This document shows, one piece after another, positions 36,481 through 47,484 of a DNA stretch of 64,000 nucleotides. Each line of letters starts with the position of its first letter. The stretch's first letter is position 1. Below the pieces are notes generated by a model, which did not search any database, had not been told where the DNA came from, and saw only the letters and a program-made list of their open reading frames with translations. Both the position numbers and the translations under genes were made by a program. The stretch comes from Vigna angularis (lineage: Eukaryota > Streptophyta > Magnoliopsida > Fabales > Fabaceae). The DNA lies in the NCBI RefSeq assembly GCF_016808095.1, contig NC_068974.1, positions 34,441,090-34,505,089 on the forward strand, read 5' to 3'.

Positions 36481-37237
36481 TAAAGTCTTTTCCTTTGGAC
36501 CAATATAAAATTACCTGTGCAAATTTATCTTTTTCAACACTCTTAAAATTATATGTTGTTATTATGAAGGAAAAGATTTTGGTACAATTTTTTTTAATGG
36601 GGAATGCAAAGACTTTAATGATTATCAATGTTTTAAATAACACACTAAGTTTTGCAAAAATAGTTAAACCAATTTAGTTCGATTTGATTTATTAGGGATT
36701 GCTAGAGTTATATTGAAAGTATTTAATTATTTCACCAAATATAATTTCATAGTGGAAAATTAGTGTCAACCTACTTGACAAAAAAAATTTAAATATCCAA
36801 ATTATTTAAATATTATTGAAAATCATTATAATATTTAAAATACATCAAATTATCAATTTACATAATAATTAAAAGTGATAAATAATTATAATAAAAAATT
36901 ATAAAAAATAATTAAAAAACTAATAAAAATAATTGTTAATGAATTATATAAATCAATCCATCTTAACCAAAATTAAACTTAATTTAACTTACAAATTAAA
37001 TAAATTAAATATAATTTGACCTACATTAAAAATTGTAATATTTTTTAATTCAACTCAAACCAATAGTAAACAGGTAGAGTCACCTAACCATTTCAATTAT
37101 ACATGTTCTAAACATAAGGATAACCAGCGTGCACCAAATTATCATAAACTGAATAGAGAGTATGACATATCTTATCATACCACCTAGTAGGCTAGCACAA
37201 GTTCCACCACTCAATCAAACGGTAACATCAATTTTCA
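36481..37237. other. AT-rich intergenic DNA
   Basis: No supported gene. A 60-codon frame at 36495-36677 has no recognisable content. Confidence 0.4.
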
Positions 37238-37745
37238 TGATGTGAATACACAGCCAGAACATGATTCATTGGCTCCAGAACCTTAGTCTGACGCATCAAA
37301 GCCGCATAAACCTCATAAACATGACTCATTATCTTTATCAGTACGATGTGTTTGTCTAGGTAAAATGTTTGCATGATTGTCTCTTTTTCTATAAAATATA
37401 AAGATACGTAAAACACACTGCCAAATACTCTTCTTACGATTTGTCTCAACTTTTATAAAGGAAAAAAGTTCTTGACCCTCTCATTTGAAAACTTTTACAG
37501 AACTAAAATGATTTTAACAAAAAGTTAACTTTTATATTTTCAAATAGAAAAAAATTTGGTGTCAATTATCGTTATCTTAGTGTCTCTTACTGATAAAAGA
37601 ATTCATAAAACATAAGAACAAACAAGCGGCGGAAAAAAAGAAAATCCAATAGCAAAGTAACAGAATAATTATACTCTTGTTACAAACATTTATGGGGTCA
37701 AATTCCATATCAAACATAAATACACGATAATAAAAGTTTAGAACT
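37238..37745. pseudogene. 'ghost' FLA/EPFL unit: FLA tail scrap and EPFL 3' flank, EPFL gene absent
   Basis: 37250-37330 retains FLA-tail sequence ('cattggctccagaacctta...gacgcatcaaagcc'). 37440-37745 matches the 3' flank of EPFL gene A at 23905-24230 ('cttttataaaggaaaaa', 'gattttaacaaaaagttaa', 'aacaaacaagcg', 'aatacacgataataaa'). The match ends just where the EPFL stop codon and exon 2 would begin. Confidence 0.72.
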
Positions 37746-37904
37746 TAGCATTTAGGATTTAGAGTTTCAAACTTTTTTTTTAAGAAAATATGTGTGCAAT
37801 TTGAAATATAAATTATTTAAGTTCATTATTTAAGTACGAGTTATACAATCTTAAACTATATAGTGCCAAAAGAATTATAATTAAACTCACCTTAGATTGA
37901 ATTA

Positions 37905-38705
37905 GTTTGGATCGAGTTGGGTGATGTCGAATTGGATCGATACATATTAAATTATGTTATATTATATATGCAAAGTTGTGTTAATTATATGGAGGAATAG
38001 TAGCGTATTTACATAGTTTTAGGTTATATATATTGTACTATGTTTATGTTGGTATTAATTTAATGTAAAACTTAGTCTCAAGAACTAGAATATAAAATAG
38101 AAGGTGGTGGTTACATTGAAAAAAAAAATTAATTAAATTCTTGTTTTATTATATATGATTTGATTCATGCATCAAAGAGATTAAAAAAGTTGTAGTTAAT
38201 TCCTTTTATTTGAAAGCATGGATTAAACATTTATTATTAGATAAAAAAATTATAGCTAATGATCCATATAACATATGCTTGGAACAATTAATGTAATTGA
38301 TGTTATCGTGCACATAGTAAATGTGGTAAAAATATTCATTAGATGTTGCTGAACATTTACAATGAGTAACATATATAAATAAAAAGAATATTACGAAAAA
38401 GAATTTAGTTGAATAATGTTATCTTCATTAAAAAAAATTACCAACAGGTAATACTTTTATAATATTATTTTTTAATTAAACAACATTTGCAACGTTAATT
38501 TGCAATTAAAAATGTCATTAAAAGTTTTTAGTAATACTTCTATCAATGTTACTAATAAAAATTACTAGTAAGATAAGGCACAATTAATATTTATAAATGA
38601 TTTTCATGATATTCCTCTAATGTTGTACATGGTTTCTTATGGGTACAATTATCTTGGTACCCAATAAAATTTTACACACTTTACATGTTGATTTATTAAA
38701 TGGGA
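37905..38705. repeat. direct duplicate of 33717-34600, second copy
   Basis: Same blocks and order as the first copy, without the long TA microsatellite. It ends near 38705, where sequence related to 59430-59630 (inverted) begins. Confidence 0.7.
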
Positions 38706-38860
38706 TCAATTTATATGTAATGAGGTCAACTTTAAAATATAATAAGATTTGGTGAAGTCGTGGAAAGGAAGACAAAAATGTGAGTGTGTAGTTCTATCAT
38801 GTAATACAACCTCAGTTCAGATGTCATGAGTTAATACAATTTTAGGATGTTTAGAATTTA
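38690..38860. repeat. inverted match to 59430-59630
   Basis: 'ttaaatgggatcaattta', 'aatgaggtcaactttaaaatataataagattt' and 'agttctatcatgta' recur in reverse complement just outside the right inverted arm. It suggests that the DNA next to the right arm was also copied from this region. Confidence 0.7.
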
Positions 38861-39199
38861 ATATTTTTTTTTAAAGTAAAGTTGTCAAAGTTGCTTTATG
38901 TTTTTTGTCATTTTAAAGTCATTTTTACCACTATGACTTTAATTGTGAATTTTTTTTTATTTTTTTTACAAAAAATGAATTCTATATTTTTTTAATTTTT
39001 ATTCTATGTTTCAATGATATTTATTTTGTTTTTTTAACTTAATTAATTCAATAGTTTAATAAAGACTTTATAACAATTTTTATTTTTTAAGATTTTAATT
39101 TAATAATTTATAGTGATTTATATTAATAAGAATATATAACATCCTTTCTAGTAGTATAAAGGTACTAAAATAAAACATTACATTGATGATAACTTACAT

Positions 39200-39567
39200 T
39201 AAACATTACATTGATCTGAAATAAATGATATATTCACACAAGTTACGGATAAACGTGGTAACAGTACAATTATTCTATTACTTTGTGATTGGATTTTTTT
39301 TTCCCTTTCATCGTTTGCTTTTGTTCTTCTGTTGTATGAATTGTTTCTTTGCTATGGAGTTATCCGCTTCAAAAGTGTAATATTAAAATGATCAAAATGG
39401 CACGTTAAGCAACAGTTGTACGCATCTCCATATATTTTATGAAAAGAAAAAAGACAATCATGCAAGGCTTTTACGTAGGCCAACACATCGTACACCTGGG
39501 AAATAAAATAGAAACATAAAACATGCGTGTTTAAAAAGAACGAAAAAATCAAACAGTCCTGTCAAGT
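39200..39567 (+). pseudogene. 'ghost' EPFL 3' flank on the plus strand, gene absent
   Basis: Matches the sequence downstream of EPFL gene D' (61020-61290): 'tcgtttgcttttgttcttct', 'gtgtaatattaaaatgatcaaa', 'ggcacgtta', 'atattttatgaaaa', 'ccaacacatcgta'. No EPFL exon precedes it. An FLA tail on the minus strand follows, as in the intact units. Confidence 0.7.
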
Positions 39568-39791
39568 TTACATGGTGGTAGCCACAAGTGCAAGCTTTCC
39601 GTACACGGTGATCTTGCCGGTGCCGGAGTTTTGTTCGGTGGGATTAACGTGTGAGGAATCTGAACAAGACAAAGTCATTTTTATCAGCTTTAGCCGGCTT
39701 TGATGTTCTTGAGCCAAGGAGGGAGGCTTTGTAGGTGCTTTAGCAACAGTAAAAAAGTCCATTCCAGTGATGGTGGTATTAACCTCACCCA
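39568..39791 (-). pseudogene. FLA tail fragment, minus strand
   Basis: Reads on the minus strand from the last part of the fasciclin domain (GEVNTTITGM) through MDFFTVAKAP and a Pro-rich stretch to a TAA at 39568-39570. It lacks the bulk of the fasciclin domain; 'atcactggcattgta...' of intact genes is cut and joined directly to 'atggactttttt'. Confidence 0.82.
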
Positions 39792-39809
39792 AGGTTAGTA
39801 ATTCTAACA

Positions 39810-40260
39810 TTTGTAGTTATATGAATAATTATGATAAATTACATTCTGCGTTTCAAGAATTATATGTTGAATCTAAAAAATTAAATTATGCAGGTAGAAA
39901 ATTAAAATCAGAATATAACCTTGCAAAAGAATTTTGAAAAGTCTTTGGAAGAAGTAGAAACCTTAAATAGAAAATTTTCAATTTTAGAAGTAGAAATATA
40001 CGTGTTGAATGTGCATATTGTAAAAGTCATGTTGACATCAACATTTTTGAAAAATTACTTGAAGATGCAACTAAAAATATTTTTTTTGAGAACCCATATT
40101 TTAAGAAAAATGATTTTTAAAACAAAAAAAAATAAGAATAAAAGAAAATGTAGAGTATGGGTAGGAAAAAGTAAACCTTATTCTAAGAATATAAATTGTA
40201 TAACATGTTTTTATGGTATGAAAAAGAGTCACGTTTCAAATAAATTTTGATGTTCCAAAT
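39810..40260 (+). mobile_element. degraded retrotransposon gag remnant (tentative)
   Basis: Fragments in shifting frames read LYVESKKLNYAGRKLKSEYN, CAYCKSHVDINIFEKLLEDA and TCFYGMKKSHVSNKF. They recall the coiled-coil and zinc-knuckle regions of legume Copia Gag proteins, with the second knuckle cysteine changed to glycine. Several stops interrupt it. Confidence 0.35.
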
Positions 40261-41912
40261 GAAAAATATGTTTGGATTTTCGTTATAAAATAATATATCT
40301 CTAACCTCAATCGATTCAAATAAGTTTTTGGGGATTAAAATGTTTTTTTTAGGGACTAAAATGAAATATATGCTTGGATTGAAGAAAGTGTATTTGGAGG
40401 GGGCGGCGATGCAAGAGGATGAGGGGGTTGTGGGGAATATTACATACAGGGGAAGTTCATCTTTGCAGGGAGATTTATATTCTTAACTATCACAAAAATG
40501 GGAGATATATTTGTGTTGATATGTTGCGACAACTTAGGATGTGTATTATCTTAGGATGTGTATTATGATATCTTGTACTACCTTCTATTTTATACTTCTT
40601 CTGGATTTTCTCTTAAAGTGATTGATAAAAAACATGAAGATTATTATCGTAAAAACGGAGAAGATTGTTGATATACCTTACTTTTAAATTCGAGATACAT
40701 TAAAGACTTAAGAATTTAGTTGTTGAAGTCTGGTAAAATTTGTGTATTTTTTTAAATTAGTAGGTCCAAAAAGGTTTCTATAAATAAAGTGGTAGGTTTT
40801 AATTTTGAGAGAGGTTCTTTCTATTCTAAACTTTGATTAAGGAAATTTTTATAGAAAAATCACATTTTTATTAACAAACAATTTATTCCCTTTTAGTTTT
40901 GTCAGTATTCCCTATCTACTAAATTCAAATTGACCAATTTCTCAGTAACTTGTCTTTTCCAAGTATGTGAAATTTTAAATTTTGCAACCAAATCACACTC
41001 CAATCAAAAAGCATCGAAATCAAACATTTCAATTAGCATTATTCATTGTATAAATAGCTCACTTAAGTTCAATATAAAGATAATTTTAAACTTAAAAAAA
41101 AAACTACCAATATTTTTTTTCACTACCTCGAAACTAGCCCAAAGAGTTAATCCTTCTTCACAGCAGCACAACCAAATCAAATTAATTTGAAACTAAGTTT
41201 TAAATAAAAACTGTGCCTTATTTATCCAATAAGACATATTAGTTATACTTACAATATTATGATTACATTTTTATTTTATATATTTCCAAAAGTGCAAAAA
41301 AAAAACCAAATTGTATAAATAATTTGAGAAGAAATGTCCCAGAAAAAAATATTTAGTTGAGTTAGAGTGAAAGAATTTCCGTGCCAGGATTATTTTGAGA
41401 TATTACTATTTGATGTTATTAAGAATTTATTAATTCATCTTCAAGAAGGCTTCCAAATTTTATTATACAAATTTTTTTTGTTACCCAATTCATCAAGGGT
41501 TTAAACATTCTCATGTAACAAATAAATAATACATAAAAATATCAAGAAGAGAGATAATCAAATGAATAGAGACAAATTTAACTTTAATGAGTCAATTTTA
41601 AAAATTAATTTCTTAATAATTTTAGAGACTACGTTTTACATTTAATTAGTACTATAACATATTCTTAATATGCTACCTATTCAATATGAAAAACCGTCTT
41701 AGTGTGTTGAAAAAAATATTTTCCTTTTCTTGCTTTTACGATATAAAACATTAACAATACATAATACATGTATAAAATTATGTAATAATAAGAATTATAT
41801 AAAAATGCATCAAGAGTTTGATTCGTCCATCATCTCTTACAATATTGCACCTTAAAAATTAACTGCATGGCAGCTAATAGTTCACACTTTTTGTTTCAAA
41901 TCCTAATCCAGA
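40261..41912. other. intergenic region with repeat remnant
   Basis: 40640-40830 shares sequence with the LTR remnant at 35840-36190. The rest is AT-rich with no supported gene; an 86-codon frame at 40930-41190 is low-complexity. Confidence 0.4.
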
Positions 41913-42265
41913 TTACGATGACAATGCAGTCACGAGAAGTACTCCAAGAACAACACCCACTTTTCATGCACATTGATTTCTGTAGTGCCAGACTTCTCCA
42001 CTGTGGAATTAATCTCAGATGGTTTACGGGTTGCAGCCGGTGGTGTAGGGGTAGGTTGTGGTGGTTTTAGAAGGGAAACAACTGGTGATAATTCTTAGAA
42101 GTCCCACGTGGACAAAATTATAATATAAAAAAAAAGTCGATTTCGTATAGTTGAGTTAGGTTTAAAGTACATTTCTAATAATAAATGCGTTAAAATGGTG
42201 GTGAAAAGCAAAGATGAAAGGAGCATTGCTAGTGAGAAGGACAAGAAAAGTTTCTTTTTCATCAT
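41913..42265 (-). pseudogene. FLA relic lacking the fasciclin domain
   Basis: On the minus strand it starts MMKKKLFLSFSLAML, the signal peptide of the 46606-type gene. About 130 bases later come AGP-type residues (LLKPPQPTPTPPAA), joined directly to the tail of the family (SEINSTVEKSGT, then KWVLFLEY), ending at TAA 41913-41915. The signal part and the rest are not in one open frame, and the whole fasciclin domain is missing. It matches the ends of the gene at 46606, so an internal deletion of a full copy is the simplest origin. Confidence 0.75.
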
Positions 42266-43099
42266 TTTTGTTATACGAAGGTTTGGATGATATTTGAAGT
42301 GATTTCAAATTATAAGAATTGTAATTGCAGTTTCAGTTGATGAGTTGATGGCATGAAGGAGTAGGCTTTTATGGAGAAAGTTTGGAAGTGGGAGGAATTG
42401 ATAGATAGGTGAAAGACTCTTTTTTAAAACCTTAAATAGTGATTTATGAGCATACACACAAAGTTTCTAGCTGGCAAGGATATTGAGGTGTTGCATCAAC
42501 ATGATATATTGAAGTAAGGATGGACAGAGCAATGTCTTTTTATGATTGAAGGCCACACCATTCTCCCATCACGATCAATTGATTTTGTAAATTTTCTTGG
42601 TTTTTCTGACACCACTTTTATTATATAACATGTAATTTAGCAACACGTGTGAGTAGAATGGTACATATAAATTACTGCCATGTTGTTCTTCCTTTGTCAC
42701 TGATATAAGTTGGGAGAAGGTGTTTTTTATTTTCCTTTTACCTTTATATCTTCCTAACATCTTTCTTGATTAATAACAAATTCAGGGAATGACTCTTAAT
42801 TGGTTATCCAAAACAATGTTTTTGATGAATGTTACGGAAACGATTCAAGAAGACTTTTTAGTTTTGATTTTTCTCCAATTTATAAATTCTTAACAAAAAG
42901 AATTTAGAATATAAACATGTTGGAACAATTACGGTTTAACAAATGAATCGTGAACCATTGAAAGATTTTCGCCCTTTCCGTAACCTCAACACACCAGATA
43001 CCAGGAACAGAGCAAAATTTAAACAAAAAAAAGAAAAGAGAAATAAATTAACAGCATATTTGACATAGAAAACTGGAAGTGCAGCTGCGACATGGATCA
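42266..43099. other. intergenic region
   Basis: Contains the upstream DNA of the FLA relic and the 3' flank of FLA copy 5. No further gene supported. Confidence 0.4.
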
Positions 43100-43951
43100 T
43101 CAACACCACATGGTTGCCACTGCCATCAAAGCTATGCCAAGTGACATAAACTTTGTTCCACCAAGGCCAACCAAACTCACTGCCCCAGATTTATTCTGAT
43201 CCTGCTTTGTTTCGCCTTGATCATCCTCAGAAGAATTTTCCTTGGCAGCTTTGGGAGCCTTTGCAAGAGATGAAGGAGCCAAAGCTGGAGCCTTACTGGT
43301 GGCAAAGAAATCCAAAGGAAGAAGCACCTTGTCAACGTGATAAATCCCAAGTTTGTTATCAGAGTATACTACCCCAAGAATGGTGGCATTGACGACTCCA
43401 GTTGAAATGTTGACACTGTTACCTAATGCATTTACGTTCAGTGGAAGCCTTACAGGATCTTTACCTGCCACTGTCTGCACAGGATTGCTCAGAGAATCAA
43501 AGTTTGAGCTTGAGACAAACTGTGGCAATATGTGGAACTGGACAAGTTCGATTTTCTGGCCTTCGTTGAGGGAGTTGAGGAACCCAGCTTTGAGGTTTGA
43601 AAAGGCAGAATCATCTGGTGCTAGAATGGTTATGCCCCCAGTCTTGGCTGTTATGAGCTGTGAGTTGACGTTGTTGATGATTTCTGTGGTTTTGAGGAGG
43701 CGAATGAGAGTTGAGAACATTTTAGCCTTTTTGAGGATTCTGGTGATATCATCAGGGACAGAGTCAGGGGAGTCTGGAGACTGAGGTAATGTGGGAACTA
43801 ATGGTTTTGGTGATGGTGCTGCAGCCTTTGGGGTATGGGGAGTTTTTGTTGCTGGGGCTTTTGGAGCTGCTGCAGGTGCTGATGAAATGGCCAAAGTGGT
43901 AGACCAAAAGAGTAGGAACACTGATAAGGAGAAAATGGTTGTTTGTTTCAT
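43100..43951 (-). CDS. FLA: fasciclin-like arabinogalactan protein, group A, copy 5 (inverted)
   Basis: A single-exon 283-aa protein in opposite orientation to the other intact FLA genes. Signal peptide about 1-22 (MKQTTIFSLSVFLLFWSTTL), Ala/Pro/Lys-rich AGP region to about 67, fasciclin domain with ITILAPDDSAF, QFHILPQFV and IYHVDKVLLPLDFF, then KAPALAPSSLAKAPKAA, an acidic stretch and a hydrophobic tail ending AVATMWC. The body is nearly the same as copy 4 (10853), but the leader just before the ATG is closer to copy 3. Confidence 0.94.
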   Translation of the reverse strand: MKQTTIFSLSVFLLFWSTTLAISSAPAAAPKAPATKTPHTPKAAAPSPKPLVPTLPQSPDSPDSVPDDITRILKKAKMFSTLIRLLKTTEIINNVNSQLITAKTGGITILAPDDSAFSNLKAGFLNSLNEGQKIELVQFHILPQFVSSSNFDSLSNPVQTVAGKDPVRLPLNVNALGNSVNISTGVVNATILGVVYSDNKLGIYHVDKVLLPLDFFATSKAPALAPSSLAKAPKAAKENSSEDDQGETKQDQNKSGAVSLVGLGGTKFMSLGIALMAVATMWC

Positions 43952-44070
43952 CTTTCAGTTGCCAACTAAAGCCTGTGGATGAGCTTTGATGATTTTGGAA
44001 GAATGTGAATGGTTTGAATTAATGATTCTTGCAATCTGTGTGTGATATTTGGGATGTGTGAAGGGAGGGG

Positions 44071-44109
44071 TTATATAGTGATTAGAGGCGAAGGAAATGA
44101 TAGGTTGGT
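44071..44109 (-). promoter_or_regulatory. AC-II MYB box plus TATA box of FLA copy 5
   Basis: On the minus strand, ACCAACC is at 44103-44109 and TATATAA at 44071-44077, about 120 bases before the ATG at 43951. Same layout as copies 3 and 4. Confidence 0.6.
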
Positions 44110-44199
44110 GAAATGTTATTGCAGTGAAATTTGCTAGTTGTGGAGTATGAGGATATATTTCATCTGTCATGCAGAACAAGGATAATGATGAGTACATAT

Positions 44200-44723
44200 T
44201 GTGATTAGAATGATGAAGCCTTGTTTCTAATTCCTAAAATAAAACTCTTTAAGACACAGGTAATAATCACATCATTGTATTGGTGAGAAAGGTGTATTAA
44301 GTTGACAGGGAGAACATTAAGATGTGAACCATGAATATGTGAACTGAACTATTATGCCTTCATTCATGTCAAATGTTATTGTCAGGATTCATCATATATA
44401 CCAAATTGGATGCATGCATATACATTTGAAAATGTAATTTAAAAGGTGGCTTACTAACATATTAGAAAATGATATGGCCAAAATGATGAAGACCTCCGTT
44501 TTGGAAATTAAATGGTCCAATCAAAGAATTGCATTCTTTCAGTATCTTTGAATAAATATTCTTATTAAATAATAAATAACTACATTTTTAACATAATAAA
44601 TGCATTCACTCTTTCATTTGTAAGTAGTTACAATACAAATTGGGATTGTAAAGACTTGCCAAGAAGAAGTGATTGTATTTGCCAAAACAATTACTATATA
44701 TGTTCAAGATCTTGGTCTGTCTT

Positions 44724-44776
<53 letters not shown>
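44200..44776. other. intergenic region ending in an AT microsatellite
   Basis: No gene. The last 50 bases (44728-44776) are a pure AT repeat directly abutting the Mutator-like element. Confidence 0.5.
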
Positions 44777-44778
<2 letters not shown>

Positions 44779-45727
44779 GGTTTGCTAACGCGTTTTAGTT
44801 GGTACATTTTAGTAATGTGTATCGGGTTTTAACTACTCCAACCTTTTCTCTGTTATCCCTACTTTAACTCTAATTGAAAAAAATCAGAAACACTTGTGGT
44901 TAAACAATTTTCCTTTGTAAAGGTTGAGTCATTGACATATTCACCTTCACGCAAAAGTTCATTCAAGATCTCTTCAATTTCATCATCTTCACTAACTTCT
45001 CTAATTTCATCATCTGCATATGTTGAATCATCATCTCTAAAAAAGACCCTCCAGACCAATTACCAATTCCTTCGGATGTCATTATGCTTGTGAAAATTAG
45101 ATAAAATTATATACGACAAAAATTATAAAATGACAACTCATTATAAAATCATTTTTTGTAAGAAATTGTTTAACATCCAGTGTTTCTGATTTTTTCCAAG
45201 CCAATTACCAATTCCTTTGATGTCATTATGCTTGTGAAAATTAGATAAAAATTAGATAAGACAAAAATTATAAAATGAAAACTCATTATAAAATCATTTT
45301 TTGTAAGAAATTGTTTAACAGCGAGTATTTCTGAATTTTTTCAGGTCAATTACCAATTCCTTTATGCTTGTGAAAATTGGATAAAATTAGATAAGACAAA
45401 AATTATAAAATGAAAACTCATTATAAAATAGATTGTTTAACGACAAGTGTTTCTGATTTTTTGAATTGGGACTACAGTAGGAATGACAGAGAAAATGAAT
45501 GTTGGAGTGAGAGAGATGAAAGAGAAAGGGTTGAAAGGAATGAGAGAGGTGAGTAAGGGTTTGGGAGATTTCTTTTTGTTTTTTAGTTTTGAGAATGAAA
45601 ATTATTAAAATACCTTTAACCTTAAAACTTAGAATCCATGATATATAAGGGTATTTTTATCTACTAAAACTCAGTACACATTGCTAAAATATACCAACTG
45701 AAAAACTGAAAAACAGGCGTACCTCCA
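44777..45727. mobile_element. small Mutator-like element (non-autonomous), putative
   Basis: The left end starts GGGGTTTGCTAACGCG and continues 'ttagttggtacattttagtaatgtgta'; the right end, reverse-complemented, starts GGAGGTACGCC and continues 'cagttggtatattttagcaatgtgta'. These are long, imperfect inverted repeats. Both flanks are TA-rich (tatatatat / tatacaagt), so a 9-base target duplication is possible but not provable here. A 66-codon acidic minus-strand frame (44859-45059) is not recognised. The centre is made of three diverged direct repeats. Confidence 0.5.
45058..45470. repeat. three direct repeats of about 110-145 bp inside the Mutator-like element
   Basis: Units at about 45058-45200, 45201-45345 and 45346-45470 share 'caattaccaattcctt', 'atgcttgtgaaaatt', 'acaaaaattataaaatga', 'aactcattataaaat' and 'attgtttaac...gtttctgatttttt'. 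The third unit has lost a segment. An inverted scrap of the unit end lies at 44878-44912. Confidence 0.8.
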
Positions 45728-46439
45728 TATACAAGTATAGAAGAGAATAAGATATTTGAGTTAATACTTTTTGGAGGATCAATTTGTATTTTTTGACGGA
45801 TCAATTTGTATTTAAAGACTTTTTTAATGTAAGTTGAAATATCAAAAGATATTAAAAATAAATAAAAATGTATGGTTGATTAATTTCAATCAATTATAAC
45901 CACATATTTGGCACACATATTCGGGTTAGATTTATAAAAATTTTTAGTAATGTAAGACACAATTAGTGGAGATTTATTTTATACGAATTAGATTTGATAA
46001 TTTCATTTGCTTTATTATTATCATGAAACCGTGTATCTTTTTTAGATGCTCGTGTAAATAAAATACTTTCTTAAAGAATGTTAAACACTGTCGACGTAAG
46101 CAAAATCTTTTTTAATCTTAATTAAATACCTAAATCATATATTAATGAATATGAGTTATGTAATACATTAAAGGACATGTAAATTATATTTATTACTTGC
46201 TTAAATAGTATTTACACTTGATCAAGAATGTTCTTATACACATTAACCTTCCCATCTCATTAGCAAGTAAAGAAAAACAAAATTGCAGAAAGCATCTGAT
46301 GAAATAACCTTTTAACAGTTTAGTTTGTAACTTTTCATCCATACATCTTCATTGATGCAACACCTCAATCTCCTTTGCCAGCTATTAACTCAGTGTATGA
46401 TCACAAATCACATTTCAAGATTTTCAAACAAAACCTCTC
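45728..46439. other. intergenic region upstream of FLA copy 6
   Basis: No gene. Holds the distal promoter of copy 6. Confidence 0.45.
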
Positions 46440-46492
46440 ACCTACCTTTCACTGTCTTTCACTGTCTCCCCCTCCCAGACATGTTATATAAA
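46440..46492 (+). promoter_or_regulatory. AC-I MYB box and TATA box of FLA copy 6
   Basis: ACCTACC at 46440-46446 (AC-I) and TATATAAA at 46485-46492, about 115 bases before the ATG. The pseudogene at 13301 shares the AC-I box. Confidence 0.62.
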
Positions 46493-46605
46493 AACCATCT
46501 CCACCACCATATCAATTCATCCACTGCACATTGCATATACAAATCCTACCATTTCCATTCCTTTCTTATATCTTCCAAACCATTATCATCTAAAAATACC
46601 AAAAG

Positions 46606-47484
46606 ATGATGAAAAACCAATGTCTTTTGTCTTTCTCAGTAGCACTGCTAGTTTCATTTTTGTATTCCACCACCACTTTAGCCCAATTATCACCAGCTTC
46701 TGCCCCTCTTAAACCAGTTCAACCTACTCCTACTCCACCAGCTGAGGCTCCTAAACAGCCATTGGTTCCCTCATTGCCACAGTCACCAAGTGATGCCACT
46801 CCCGACACTGCAGCTGTTGACATTGTTGGAATCCTGAGGCAGGCCAAGTCATTCAACATCCTTATCCGCCTCATGAAAACCACCCAATTGATCAACCAAC
46901 TCAATGCACAGCTCCTCACCACTAAGTCAGGTGGCATCACCATTCTTGCACCTGATGATAGTTCCTTCTCTCAACTCAAAGCAGGCTTCCTCAACTCTCT
47001 TTCTGATGGCCAAAAGCTCGAGCTCTTACAATTCCATGTTCTGTCAGACTATGTTTCTAGCTCCAACTTTGATACTCTAACCAACCCTGTGAGAACGCTT
47101 GCAGGAGCTAAACCTGGAAAAGTGGAACTGAACGTGATAAGTTACGGAGGCAGTGTGAACATCTCAACGGGTGAGGTTAACACCACCATCACTGGCATTG
47201 TATACACAGATAAACATCTTGCTATTTACAAGGTGGGTAAAGTGCTTCTTCCTATGGACTTTTTTACTGTTGCTAAAGCACCAGCAAAGGGACCATCTTT
47301 GGCACCAGAACCTTCAGCAAAGGCTCCTAAAGCGGATAAGGAGAAGCCACTGTCTCCAGATTCCTCAGAATCATCTGAAATTAATTCCACAAGCGACAAC
47401 TCTGGCACTGTGAACATCAACGTACGAGGAAAGTGGGTGTCCCTTGTTCTTGGAGGACTTATCCTGCTTGCATTGTCATCATGA
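46606..47484 (+). CDS. FLA: fasciclin-like arabinogalactan protein, group A, copy 6
   Basis: A single-exon 292-aa protein, the longest of the set. Signal peptide about 1-27 (ends TTTLAQ); Pro/Ala/Thr-rich AGP segment (LKPVQPTPTPPAEAPKQP); fasciclin domain with ITILAPDDSSF, QFHVLSDYV (the usual Pro after the leucine is Ser) and IYKVGKVLLPMDFF, where the usual His-Val-Asp is Lys-Val-Gly. A Pro/Ala/Lys-rich block and a Ser-rich acidic stretch precede a hydrophobic tail ending LGGLILLALSS, typical of GPI anchoring. It is the intact reference for the pseudogene at 13301 and the relic at 41913. Confidence 0.94.
   Translation: MMKNQCLLSFSVALLVSFLYSTTTLAQLSPASAPLKPVQPTPTPPAEAPKQPLVPSLPQSPSDATPDTAAVDIVGILRQAKSFNILIRLMKTTQLINQLNAQLLTTKSGGITILAPDDSSFSQLKAGFLNSLSDGQKLELLQFHVLSDYVSSSNFDTLTNPVRTLAGAKPGKVELNVISYGGSVNISTGEVNTTITGIVYTDKHLAIYKVGKVLLPMDFFTVAKAPAKGPSLAPEPSAKAPKADKEKPLSPDSSESSEINSTSDNSGTVNINVRGKWVSLVLGGLILLALSS

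Noticed and set aside
36495..36677. Short frame with scattered cysteines after the LTR remnant
   Set aside because: No signal peptide or domain pattern; length expected by chance in AT-rich DNA.
45058..45470. CRISPR-like spaced direct repeats
   Set aside because: Plant nuclear DNA; the repeats are long, few and adjacent without unique spacers of constant size.
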